From an uncultured Propionibacteriaceae bacterium (GTDB taxonomy: Bacteria; Actinomycetota; Actinomycetes; Propionibacteriales; Propionibacteriaceae): a stretch of DNA of 6,118 bases. The stretch spans positions 1-6,118 of the forward strand of contig CAKZJI010000135.1 of NCBI GenBank assembly GCA_936941515.1, read 5' to 3'. Position 1 is the stretch's first letter. Each line of letters begins with the position of its first letter. Positions 1-6,118 of the stretch are shown here, in pieces. The notes beneath the pieces were generated by a model, which was not told the DNA's origin, ran no database searches, and was given only the letters and a program-made list of their open reading frames with translations. A program made the position numbers and the translations under genes.

Positions 1-251
1 TGGAGGGCTTCGGCGATCAGGGGAGTGTAGACCGCCACCACTCGTGAGATGGTGGCTTGGGAGACTGTGTGGATGTCGGCCAGCAACTCCTGGGTGAGAT
101 TGTGCCGCAATATCAACACAGTGACCTGGATACAGCGGAACAAGCCCAGGACACGGGACCCTGCCGGAGGAAGGTTCCCGGAGCAGGCGGTGTGGATCAG
201 TTCGCACAGGTTGAGGATCTGGTCACGGTCAAGGCTTGTGGTAGTATTCAC
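1..251 (-). CDS. IS transposase, N-terminal part (runs off left edge)
   Basis: Reading the minus strand from a GTG at 251-249 gives 83 uninterrupted codons up to the window edge. The peptide starts VNTTTSLDRDQILNLCELIH and contains LFRCIQVTVLILRHNLTQE (about residues 38-56), followed by LADIHTVSQATISRVV (about 58-72). A short helical segment, then 'LRHNLTQE', then a helix-turn-helix with a 'VSQ.TISR' recognition helix is the N-terminal pattern of IS5-type transposases that carry an HTH_Tnp_4 domain ahead of a DDE endonuclease domain. The DDE part would lie beyond the window. GTG is the only ATG/GTG/TTG codon in this frame after the upstream in-frame stop, although no clear ribosome site precedes it. 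The protein would cut and paste its own element by acting on the terminal repeats. The family call rests on pattern recognition; the exact IS group is not determined. Confidence 0.8.
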   Translation of the reverse strand, partial: MNTTTSLDRDQILNLCELIHTACSGNLPPAGSRVLGLFRCIQVTVLILRHNLTQELLADIHTVSQATISRVVAVYTPLIAEAL

Positions 252-297
252 GGCAGCGGCTTGTCTTTCATCTGAGGTTTTTGTTTCTACACCTTGA

Positions 298-306
298 ATT
301 ATCCCA
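298..306 (-). promoter_or_regulatory. Possible extended -10 promoter for the transposase
   Basis: On the minus strand TGGGATAAT (306-298) matches an extended -10 (TGn followed by a TATAAT-like hexamer with five of six bases). It lies 46 bp upstream of the GTG start, which would give a leader of about 40 nt. No good -35 box sits 16-18 bp upstream, so it would rely on the extended -10. Confidence 0.35.
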
Positions 307-353
307 GATCGGGCAAGCCGCCCTCACATCCCCCTCGGAGTAAAGCGTTAGCT

Positions 354-373
354 GGGGAAAACCAAAACACCCC
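354..373. repeat. Candidate IS terminal sequence with GGGG/CCCC ends
   Basis: GGGGAAAACCAAAACACCCC has four G at 354-357 and four C at 370-373, separated by an A-rich 12-bp core. It sits exactly where the ATPase frame is broken and is unlike the GC-rich coding DNA on its right. It is a reasonable candidate for the outer tip of the insertion sequence or its transposase binding site. Without the other end it cannot be confirmed as a terminal inverted repeat. Confidence 0.4.
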
Positions 374-702
374 TATGAATAAGCCTCATAGAAGCTCGCA
401 AAATGATCCACAACCTCCCTGACAGTCAGTTCGGGGTACTTCGCAGTGCCCTGGGGAACAACACCCACCAAGGCACGCCAGTCACGCTCATCCTTCTGAG
501 GATCTCGTCCCAGAACGCTGACCACCCCGTCCGTGCGCCTCTGGGCACCCGTCAATATGTCAATAGTCGTCGTCTTCCCGGCACCGTTGGGCCCCAGAAA
601 GGCAAAGACTTCCCCAGCCTCCACTTCGAGGTCCACGTCATCGATGGCCACGAAGTCTCCGTAGGTCTTCCGCAGCCCCTTGACAGTTATCGCATTGGGC
701 AT
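373..702 (-). pseudogene. ABC transporter ATPase, truncated by IS insertion
   Basis: From ATG at 702-700 the minus strand encodes 109 residues starting MPNAITVKGLRKTYGDFVAI. It carries the Walker A motif GPNGAGKTT at residues 37-45 and a Q-loop glutamine in VVPQG (Q84), followed by 'ELTVREVVDHFASFY'. This is the first third to half of a drug/antibiotic-export or ABC-2-type ATPase subunit, normally about 230-330 residues, which powers transport with a membrane permease at the cytoplasmic face. The ABC signature (LSGGQ), Walker B and H-loop are all missing: the frame hits TAG at 375-373, at the edge of the insertion sequence. The ATPase cannot hydrolyse ATP productively in this form, so I call it a broken gene. 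The partner permease would have lain downstream, beyond the element. An in-frame ATG at 780 would add 26 residues unlike the family; the start at 702 has the better ribosome site. The transported substrate cannot be inferred. Confidence 0.85.
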
Positions 703-707
703 CACAA

Positions 708-714
708 CTCCTTT
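708..714 (-). promoter_or_regulatory. Ribosome binding site of the ABC ATPase
   Basis: AAAGGAG on the minus strand, with 5 bases (TTGTG) to the ATG at 702-700. It is strong and well spaced and fixes the ATPase start, since the resulting first residues match the usual N-terminus of this family. Confidence 0.8.
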
Positions 715-732
715 GTGTAGATGATCATGCGG

Positions 733-752
733 CCTGACGGGGGCCCGCCAGG
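733..752 (-). other. GC-rich hairpin in the ATPase leader
   Basis: CCTGACGG (733-740) and CCGCCAGG (745-752) can pair in an 8-bp stem with one mismatch and a 4-base loop. It lies 30 bp upstream of the ATPase start, just after the stop of the short ORF at 762-830. There is no run of T after it in the direction of ATPase transcription, so it is not a classical intrinsic terminator. It could modulate access to the ribosome site or be incidental in GC-rich DNA. Confidence 0.35.
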
Positions 753-761
753 ACCGACACG

Positions 762-830
762 TCAACCCCGGCAACAGCACGAGGCATGCAAGCAGGTGAG
801 TATTCCTTCAACATCGTCGTCGTACTGCAT
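762..830 (-). CDS. Possible 22-residue leader peptide with Cys-rich end
   Basis: ATG at 830-828 opens a short minus-strand frame, MQYDDDVEGILTCLHAS followed by CCCRG, with stop TGA at 764-762. Four of its last ten residues are cysteine, three of them consecutive. It lies upstream of the ATPase gene in the same direction, 59 bp before the ATPase start, with a hairpin between. A promoter-like pair ends about 17 bp before its ATG, so transcription would begin roughly 10 nt ahead of it. Short upstream ORFs with runs of cysteine codons are known in mycobacteria as cysteine-responsive attenuators. That parallel is only an analogy, since no strong ribosome site is visible and 22 codons can be open by chance. 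An unrelated alternative is no gene at all. Confidence 0.25.
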   Translation of the reverse strand: MQYDDDVEGILTCLHASCCCRG

Positions 831-836
831 CGTCGT
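812..836. repeat. 9-bp direct repeat near the putative leader start
   Basis: CATCGTCGT occurs at 812-820 and again at 828-836, a 16-bp centre-to-centre spacing. The second copy overlaps the ATG of the short ORF and lies just downstream of the candidate promoter, a position where an operator could sit. The repeats are simple (CGT-rich) and could be chance or Asp-codon repetition. Confidence 0.4.
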
Positions 837-846
837 GGTATCGCTC

Positions 847-875
847 AGAATAAACCCCTGCATTCCGCACCACAA
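847..875 (-). promoter_or_regulatory. Candidate promoter for the ABC ATPase transcript
   Basis: On the minus strand TTGTGG (875-870) and TATTCT (852-847) are separated by exactly 17 bp. They match the -35 consensus in three and the -10 consensus in four of six positions. Transcription would start near 840, giving a leader of about 138 nt before the ATPase start that would include the short Cys-rich ORF and the hairpin. Confidence 0.35.
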
Positions 876-1248
876 GGACTCGGCCCGTCGCACAGTCCGG
901 CCACGCTGGGCGGATGACACAAGATGGCATGGGAGGCGTTGCTGCAGCCTAACTTCGTCGCTTTCACGCTCTGTTGCGGGAGACGCCACCCTCGCGGAGC
1001 CGCCAGCAGCCGCCACTGCCCTGGCCTTCTGGCTTTCTGACCCCGCATGGGACACTGATACGCACAGGCCGCGTCTCGTCGACGCACCTGGCCGCAGCCG
1101 GCGCCTTCACCCCAGGCTTGTCGGATTCCCACAAGATTTCCGAGCTTCCTTGTTTGTCGGTCCGTTCGCCTAGGGTGTTGGCCGTATTTCCAGAGCATGG
1201 GATTCCGTTCAGCCCCGTTGGGCTGTCAGTGTCTTCGGGACCGTAGTG
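876..1248. other. Intergenic region without a recognisable gene
   Basis: This stretch separates the divergent ATPase and carboxylase genes. Open frames cross it on both strands, but their translations are rich in Arg, Pro and Ala and resemble no family I know, and none has a good ribosome site. The carboxylase promoter is expected here. The best I can point to is TTGTTT (1150-1155) with TAGGGT (1171-1176), whose 15-bp spacing is short. A small inverted repeat, CTTGT (1117-1121) and ACAAG (1131-1135) around a 9-base loop, lies upstream of that and could be an operator. Neither is strong enough for its own entry. Confidence 0.5.
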
Positions 1249-1254
1249 AGGAGG
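1249..1254 (+). promoter_or_regulatory. Ribosome binding site that selects a TTG start
   Basis: AGGAGG is a perfect Shine-Dalgarno, 5 bases (CCTCG) before TTG at 1260-1262. It decides the start of the carboxylase: the ATG at 1197, 63 bp upstream in the same frame, would add 21 residues unlike the family and has no comparable site. Confidence 0.85.
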
Positions 1255-1259
1255 CCTCG

Positions 1260-4200
1260 TTGTTCCGACGCATCGCCATCATCAACCGTGGGGAAGCCGC
1301 CATGCGCCTGATCCACGCCGTTCGGGAGCTCAACGCGGAGTCCGGAGCCGATCCAATTACAACAATCGCGCTCTACACCGACGCGGAGCACACCGCCATG
1401 TTCGCCCGGGAGGCCGATGAGGCCTACCCCCTGGGTTCGGCTGGCGAGCGCCCCTACCTCAACCACGATCTCCTGGCCCGTGTCCTCACCGAGGTTCAGG
1501 CTGACGCGGTGTGGGTGGGTTGGGGTTTCGTTGCCGAGGACGCCGACTTCGCCGAGCTGGTGGAGTCGCTGGGAATCGCGTTCATCGGCCCCTCCCCGGA
1601 GGCCATGCGCCGCCTCGGGGACAAGATCGGCTCCAAGCTGTTGGCCGAGGAGGTGGGGGTTCCCGTCGCGGCCTGGTCCGGTGGCGGCGTCGACACCCTC
1701 GACGAGGCGCTCGCGGCCGCTGAGCGCATCGGCTATCCCCTGATGCTCAAGGCCACCGCGGGCGGGGGCGGTCGCGGCATCCGGCGTGTTGACTCCCCCG
1801 ACGCCCTGGCGGACGCCTACCAGCGCACCCGCGACGAGGCGGAGCGGGCCTTCGGATCGGGCACCGTATTCCTGGAGCGGCTCGTCACGGGAGCCCGTCA
1901 CGTCGAGGTGCAGCTGATCGCCGACGGCACCACCGCCTGGGCTCTCGGTGTGCGCGACTGCTCCGTTCAGCGCCGCAACCAGAAGGTCCTTGAGGAGTCC
2001 GCGTCGCCGCTGCTCTCCCGGGAGCAGAGCTACGAGCTGCGCGCAGCCGCCGAACGGCTTGCCCTGGCGGTCGGCTATCGCGGTGCCGGCACCGTCGAGT
2101 TCCTGTACCAGCCGGACGAGCAGGTGTTCGCGTTCCTGGAGGTCAACACCCGCCTCCAAGTGGAGCATCCCATCACCGAGGTCACGTGCGACTTCGACCT
2201 GGTCAAGGCCCAGATCCGGGTGGCTGCGGGGCTTCCGCTCGGGGAGCGTCCCACCGAGGCCGGGCACGCCGTCGAGGCCCGCCTGAACGCCGAGGACCCC
2301 GATCGTGACTTCGCTCCCGCGCCCGGCCGCATTGAGCGCCTGTCCTTCGGCGGCGGCCCCGGCATCCGCATCGACACCGGGGTCACGGAGGGCGACGAGA
2401 TCCCAGCCGACTTCGACTCGATGATCGCCAAGGTCATCGCCCACGGCCGCACCCGGGACGAGGCCCTCGCCCGCCTGCGTCGCGCCCTCGCCGACACCAC
2501 CGTCGTCATCGCGGGTGGAGCCACCAACAAGTCGTTCGTGCTGGATCTGTTGGAGCAGCCGGAGATCACCGGCGCGCCCGGCGTGCGCTGGGCCGACACC
2601 TCCTGGATTGACCGAACCCGCGTCAACGGGGGGCTTGTCGCCGAGAGATTCAGTCAGATCGCTCTGGTGGCGGCCGCGATTGAGGCCTATCTGGAGGCCG
2701 AGCGGCAGCAGGTCGCGCGACTGCTGGAGACGGCTCGCGGTGGTCGCCCGCAGGTCTCCCATGCCCCCGAAACCACCATCAATCTGAAACTCCGCGGACA
2801 GGTCCACCAGCTCACCGTCTCCCGCATCGGCTGGCGGCAGTTCCTGGTGGGTGACGGCACCCGCCGGGTTCGCGTCGAGATTGAGCGTCTGGACAAGCTG
2901 CACTCCCGCATCGTCGTGGAGGGACAGCGGCACCGGCTTCTCGTCGCCACCCACGGCCCCATCCATCTGGTGGAGGTCGACGGCGTGGCCCACCGCATCT
3001 CCCGTGACGAGGGGGGTGTGGTGCGCGCCCCTGCCCCGGCTCTGGTGGTCGCAACCCCCGTCGCGGCCGGCGATGAGGTGGCCGCAGGCCAGGACGTCGT
3101 GGTGCTGGAGTCGATGAAGATGGAGACGGCTCTCGTCGCGCCCTTCGCGGCCCGCATCCGCGAGGTGCTGGTGAAGCCCGGCACGCAGGTGGAGGGCCTG
3201 GCGCCGCTGCTGCGTCTTGAGCCCATCGGCGAGGCCCTTGGGCGGGCAGCCACCACAGGCCTGCATCTGCCCGCGTCACGGGACCTCGACGCCACCACCG
3301 CCTGGCGGGAGTCGCTGACGGATCTGCGCAACGCGGTTCTCGGGTTCGACTCCAGCCCCGAGGTTCTGCGTCGCTACCTGGCGGCCAGGGACGCCCATGC
3401 CACCGCCGGCGGGGACGTGCTGCGCGGCGAGTGCGACCTGCTGGCCGCCTTCGCCGACATCACCGAGCTGGGCCGCAACCGGCCCGCCGGGGAGCAGACT
3501 CGCACCGAGTTGCGCATCCACTCCGATCGTGAGCACCTGCACACGTTCCTGACCACCCTCGACGCCGCCCGGGCGGGCCTTCCCGCAGCTTTCGTCAACC
3601 GGCTCACCCGCGCGTTGGGGCACTACGGCATCAGCAGTCTGGAGCGCAGCCCCAAGTTGGAGGAGGCGGTGTTCCGCGTCTTCCTGGTGCAGCAGGACAA
3701 CCGCATCGCACTGGACCTGATCCGGGGACTGCTGGAGCGCTGGCTCACTGAGCCCGCGCCCACCGGCGACCTGGCGGCGCTGGCTCGTCTGCATCTGGAG
3801 CGGCTCAGGCAGGCCACCCAGCTGCGGCATGCCTTCCTGGGGGACCTGGCCAGCTCCGTCCGGTTCCGCTGGTTCGACGAGCCGCTGGTCAACGCCGAGC
3901 GCGCCAGGATCTGGGCGGAGATGCGCGACGAGGTGGCCCGTCTGGCCGCCGACCCCGCAGCCCCTGATTATGCCGATGGCATCGCACGACTCGTCGCAGT
4001 CCCGGAGAAGAACGACGTCACGCTGGCGCAGCGGCTGGCTGATGGGCTTCGTGGCCCCGAGCCGATGCTGGAGGTCGTGGCCAGGAAGCACTACGGCCCT
4101 TTCGGCTTGGACCCGCACGTCACGCAGGTCAACGGCCGCCCTGTCCTGACGGGCGAGTTCACCGTCGACGGCCGTCACACCCAGTTGATCTCCACCACGG

Positions 4201-5858
4201 GCTCCAGCGACGAGGTGGGCTCCGGCGGGCCTGTCGCGGGCATCGTTGCGGATCGCATCGCCGATCCGGGCGGTGGCGTCGTCGTCGAGCTGTACCTGGC
4301 GCATGACGGCGACGAGCCGGACCTGCGATCCCAGCTGGCCGCGTGGATGCCGGAATCAGTGCGGCGTGTCGTCGTCGCGCTGTGCGGGCCGGGTGGGTCC
4401 ATCACCTACGTGACGTTGCGTCGCGGTCAGGGCCTGGTGGAGGACGAGGTCATCCGCGAGCACCACCCGATGGTGGCCCGCCGCCTGGATCTGTGGCGGC
4501 TGAGCGAGTTCGACCTGAATCGGCTGCCGTCTCCCGACGACGTGCTGCTCATTGAGGCCCACGCGAAGTCGAATCCCGCTGACCACCGGCTGATCGCCAT
4601 GGCTCAGGTGCGGCAGGAGGCGCTGGTGCGCGACGGCAGGCGTCTGGTCGCCGTGCCCTATGTGGAGCGGGCCGTGGAGCACTGCCTGGAGTCGATCCGT
4701 CGCGCCCGCCGTCCAGACAGCCATCTGGATCTCAACCACGTCTGGGTGCATGTGTGGCCGACGCTGGACCTGGATCCGCGCGAGGCCCGTCATCTGCAGC
4801 ACCGGATCACGCCGTTGGCGGATTCCACCGGCATTGAGGAGGTGGTGGTCCACGGGAGGTTCATCATCGATGGGGAGCCGCAGGAGCTTGCCGTCCGCTT
4901 CCATCGACTACTTTCCGGGGAGGTCGGCGTCGAGGTGCGGGAGCCATACACCACACCGTTGCAGCCCATCGACGACTATCGGGCGAAGGTGCTGCGGTCC
5001 CGCAGTCGTGGGCTGGTGTATCCATATGAGCTGGCGGAGACCCTCACAGGCGACGGCGGCAGCCTGACGGAGCTGGACTTGGACGGTGACCACCTGGTGG
5101 AGGTGGACCGACCCTATGGCCGCAACACGGCGGGCATCATCTGCGCCCGCGTCACCACACCGACGGCGCTGCACCCGGAGGGCATCACGCGCATCGTCCT
5201 GGCCGGTGATCCGACGAAGGGCCTGGGCGCAGTGGCGGAGCCCGAGTGTCGGCGGGTGATTGCGGCGCTGGATCTGGCGGAGGAGCTGGGTGTGCCTGTG
5301 GAGTGGTACGCGTTGAGCTCCGGGGCGCGCGTGTCGATGACGTCGGGCACCGAGAACATGGACTGGGTCGGCGGGGCGTTGAAGCGCATCGTCGAGTTCA
5401 CCCAGGCCGGCGGCGAGATCAACATGGTGATCGCGGGTATCACCGTCGGTGCGCAGCCGTATTGGGCTGCGGAGGCGACGATGCTGATGCACACCCGCGG
5501 CATCCTGGTGATGACACCGGACTCGGCGATGGTGCTGACGGGCAAGCAGTCGCTGGACTATTCGGGTGGGGTCTCGGCGGAGGACAACTTCGGCATCGGC
5601 GGCTACGACCGCATCATGGGCCCGAACGGCCAGGCGCAGTACTGGGCCGCGGATCTCATGGGCGCGCACCAGATCCTGATGGGGCACTACGCGCACACCT
5701 ACATCGCCCCCGGCGAGCAGGCCCCGCGCCGCGCCGCGACCACGGACCGGATCGAGTTCAGTGCGGGCAGTCCGGTGACGGTCATACCGATCGACGCGAA
5801 GTTCTCCGGGTTGGACAGATCGAAACCCTTGGGCGGGAAGATCATGTGCTTGCTGTAG
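1260..5858 (+). CDS. Single-chain multidomain acyl-CoA carboxylase (eukaryotic ACC-like), C-terminally truncated
   Basis: The frame encodes 1532 residues from a TTG start (MFRRIAIINRGEAAMRL). Residues 1-450 are a biotin carboxylase of the ATP-grasp fold: glycine-rich ATP loop KATAGGGGRG from K164, HVEVQ at 214-218, metal ligands E280, E294 and N296, and catalytic R298 in EVNTRLQVEHP. Residues about 587-655 are the biotin carrier, with ESMKM at 617-621 and biotinylated K620. Residues about 660-1250 resemble the central region of eukaryotic acetyl-CoA carboxylase, e.g. DLNHVWVHVWPTLDLDP (1157-1173). From about 1254 the carboxyltransferase N-half follows, with SGAR at 1354-1357 and LTGKQSLDYSGG from L1426. 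The enzyme would carboxylate biotin with ATP and bicarbonate, then pass CO2 to an acyl-CoA in the cytoplasm; the substrate is unknown. The family (bacterial 'YCC'-type chains) usually runs to about 1800 residues. Here homology ends near D1496 and the last roughly 35 residues are antisense to another gene, so the C-half of the carboxyltransferase is missing. It could not complete the transfer step as written. Confidence 0.9.
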   Translation: MFRRIAIINRGEAAMRLIHAVRELNAESGADPITTIALYTDAEHTAMFAREADEAYPLGSAGERPYLNHDLLARVLTEVQADAVWVGWGFVAEDADFAELVESLGIAFIGPSPEAMRRLGDKIGSKLLAEEVGVPVAAWSGGGVDTLDEALAAAERIGYPLMLKATAGGGGRGIRRVDSPDALADAYQRTRDEAERAFGSGTVFLERLVTGARHVEVQLIADGTTAWALGVRDCSVQRRNQKVLEESASPLLSREQSYELRAAAERLALAVGYRGAGTVEFLYQPDEQVFAFLEVNTRLQVEHPITEVTCDFDLVKAQIRVAAGLPLGERPTEAGHAVEARLNAEDPDRDFAPAPGRIERLSFGGGPGIRIDTGVTEGDEIPADFDSMIAKVIAHGRTRDEALARLRRALADTTVVIAGGATNKSFVLDLLEQPEITGAPGVRWADTSWIDRTRVNGGLVAERFSQIALVAAAIEAYLEAERQQVARLLETARGGRPQVSHAPETTINLKLRGQVHQLTVSRIGWRQFLVGDGTRRVRVEIERLDKLHSRIVVEGQRHRLLVATHGPIHLVEVDGVAHRISRDEGGVVRAPAPALVVATPVAAGDEVAAGQDVVVLESMKMETALVAPFAARIREVLVKPGTQVEGLAPLLRLEPIGEALGRAATTGLHLPASRDLDATTAWRESLTDLRNAVLGFDSSPEVLRRYLAARDAHATAGGDVLRGECDLLAAFADITELGRNRPAGEQTRTELRIHSDREHLHTFLTTLDAARAGLPAAFVNRLTRALGHYGISSLERSPKLEEAVFRVFLVQQDNRIALDLIRGLLERWLTEPAPTGDLAALARLHLERLRQATQLRHAFLGDLASSVRFRWFDEPLVNAERARIWAEMRDEVARLAADPAAPDYADGIARLVAVPEKNDVTLAQRLADGLRGPEPMLEVVARKHYGPFGLDPHVTQVNGRPVLTGEFTVDGRHTQLISTTGSSDEVGSGGPVAGIVADRIADPGGGVVVELYLAHDGDEPDLRSQLAAWMPESVRRVVVALCGPGGSITYVTLRRGQGLVEDEVIREHHPMVARRLDLWRLSEFDLNRLPSPDDVLLIEAHAKSNPADHRLIAMAQVRQEALVRDGRRLVAVPYVERAVEHCLESIRRARRPDSHLDLNHVWVHVWPTLDLDPREARHLQHRITPLADSTGIEEVVVHGRFIIDGEPQELAVRFHRLLSGEVGVEVREPYTTPLQPIDDYRAKVLRSRSRGLVYPYELAETLTGDGGSLTELDLDGDHLVEVDRPYGRNTAGIICARVTTPTALHPEGITRIVLAGDPTKGLGAVAEPECRRVIAALDLAEELGVPVEWYALSSGARVSMTSGTENMDWVGGALKRIVEFTQAGGEINMVIAGITVGAQPYWAAEATMLMHTRGILVMTPDSAMVLTGKQSLDYSGGVSAEDNFGIGGYDRIMGPNGQAQYWAADLMGAHQILMGHYAHTYIAPGEQAPRRAATTDRIEFSAGSPVTVIPIDAKFSGLDRSKPLGGKIMCLL

Positions 5859-6118
5859 ATACTCGGATCGCCTGTGATCTGGGTGATGTAGCAGGCCTTG
5901 ATATCCCACGCGGGATCGGTGTGCGGTGTCATCTGCCATTCGAGGTGGGATTCGACGCGCGCCACACCGTCGACCATGCCCTGGTACTTGATGTAGTTGG
6001 CGCCCAATGATCCCTTGGGTAGGAAGTACCAGCCGAGATCGACGTCCTTGGTGCACGCGCCGAGTTCGTAGGAGTACTTCACCTCGTCGAGCTCGAGCCC
6101 GAAGAACGCGTCGATCGC
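5699..6118 (-). pseudogene. 2,4-diaminopentanoate dehydrogenase / DapB-like enzyme, C-terminal fragment
   Basis: The minus strand is open from the right window edge to TAG at 5701-5699. The edge reads AIDAFFGLELDEVKYSYELG, followed by ACTKDVDLGWYFLPKGSLGA, then IKYQGMVDGVARVESHLEWQ, and later HMIFPPKGFDL and TVTGLPALNSI. The 'D.DLG...IPKG..A....QG' pattern, a W-containing beta strand, and a final 'LPALN.I..V.AA' helix are typical of the C-terminal domain of NAD(P)-dependent amine dehydrogenases annotated as 2,4-diaminopentanoate dehydrogenase or dihydrodipicolinate reductase in actinobacteria. The N-terminal Rossmann domain would lie beyond the right edge. About 10-15 terminal residues (normally 'PGI...') are replaced by carboxylase-derived sequence (ACSPGAM), so the 3' end is broken at the junction. 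These enzymes act on small amino or keto compounds; the real substrate is often unknown. A GTG at 6082 is internal, not the start. Confidence 0.75.
5730..5757. other. Junction between carboxylase and dehydrogenase sequences
   Basis: Plus-strand carboxylase similarity persists through 'APGEQAPRRAATTD' (to about 5747). Minus-strand dehydrogenase similarity persists through 'GLPALNSIRSVVAAR' (down to about 5729). The roughly 18 bp that fit both genes suggest a join through a short shared GC-rich sequence. Exact limits rest on my memory of both families' consensus, not on an alignment. Confidence 0.65.

Larger units (their letters stand above)
1..373 (-). mobile_element. Insertion sequence, promoter-proximal end
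   Basis: The transposase start is preceded by about 120 bp of non-coding, AT-richer DNA that ends where the ABC ATPase reading frame is cut. Reading inward from the ATPase gene, the element would begin near 373 with GGGGTGTTTTGGTTTTCCCC (373-354), a plausible terminal repeat. The boundary is inferred from where ATPase homology stops, not from a matched inverted repeat, because the other end and any target-site duplication are outside the window. The true edge could be up to about 15 bp to the right. Confidence 0.6.

Noticed and set aside
49..297. 82-codon plus-strand frame at the left edge
   Set aside because: It is antisense to the transposase N-terminus, whose translation is clearly family-like.
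733..752. Hairpin as an intrinsic terminator
   Set aside because: There is no T-run after the stem on either strand, so it is listed only as a possible leader structure.
721..1173. 150-codon plus-strand frame in the intergenic region
   Set aside because: Composition is Arg/Pro/Ser-rich without motifs, there is no ribosome site, and it overlaps the presumed ATPase leader on the other strand.
1209..3266. 685-codon open frame on the minus strand under the carboxylase
   Set aside because: It is antisense to conserved biotin carboxylase and carrier domains, its translation matches no family, and long antisense frames are expected in GC-rich genes with strong third-position bias.
3276..4304. 342-codon minus-strand frame
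   Set aside because: Same shadow effect opposite the carboxylase central region, with no recognisable motif or ribosome site.
5748..5858. Genuine C-terminal extension domain of the carboxylase
   Set aside because: Those residues are exactly the reverse complement of a conserved dehydrogenase end, so the coding strand there is the minus strand.
4908..6056. 382-codon minus-strand frame spanning the junction
   Set aside because: It runs in a different frame from the dehydrogenase fragment and has Arg/His-rich, low-information translation.

Overview
The window looks like GC-rich actinobacterial DNA. Codons in the main gene end mostly in G or C, its start is a TTG behind a perfect Shine-Dalgarno, and the family signatures fit Actinomycetota. 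I cannot name a genus. Both edges cut through genes, and the two outer parts show breakpoints, so it reads as a short contig with a rearranged or artificially joined structure rather than an intact operon.

Left part (1-702, minus strand): the first 83 codons of an insertion-sequence transposase (helix-turn-helix type with a DDE domain expected further on) run off the left edge. Behind them lies the promoter-proximal end of that element. The element abuts an ABC-transporter ATPase gene cut off after the Q-loop, so it appears to have inserted into and killed that gene. The ATPase has a strong ribosome site. Upstream of it (703-875) I see a possible leader: a promoter-like pair, a 22-codon ORF ending in a Cys-rich stretch, and a GC-rich hairpin.

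Middle (876-1248): non-coding as far as I can tell, separating the divergent ATPase and carboxylase genes.

Right part (1260-5858, plus strand): one very long gene for a single-chain, multidomain biotin-dependent acyl-CoA carboxylase. The order is biotin carboxylase, biotin carrier (ESMKM), a long region resembling the central region of eukaryotic acetyl-CoA carboxylase, then the N-terminal half of the carboxyltransferase. This is the eukaryotic-type architecture on one chain, in a bacterium.

At about 5730-5757 the carboxylase homology stops. The rest of the window, read on the minus strand, is the C-terminal part of a 2,4-diaminopentanoate dehydrogenase / dihydrodipicolinate reductase-like NAD(P)-dependent enzyme. 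The last roughly 35 residues of the long ORF are antisense to that gene, and the C-terminal half of the carboxyltransferase is missing. The two genes therefore meet tail to tail with both ends lost. I think a chimeric assembly or recent rearrangement is more likely than a functional fusion.
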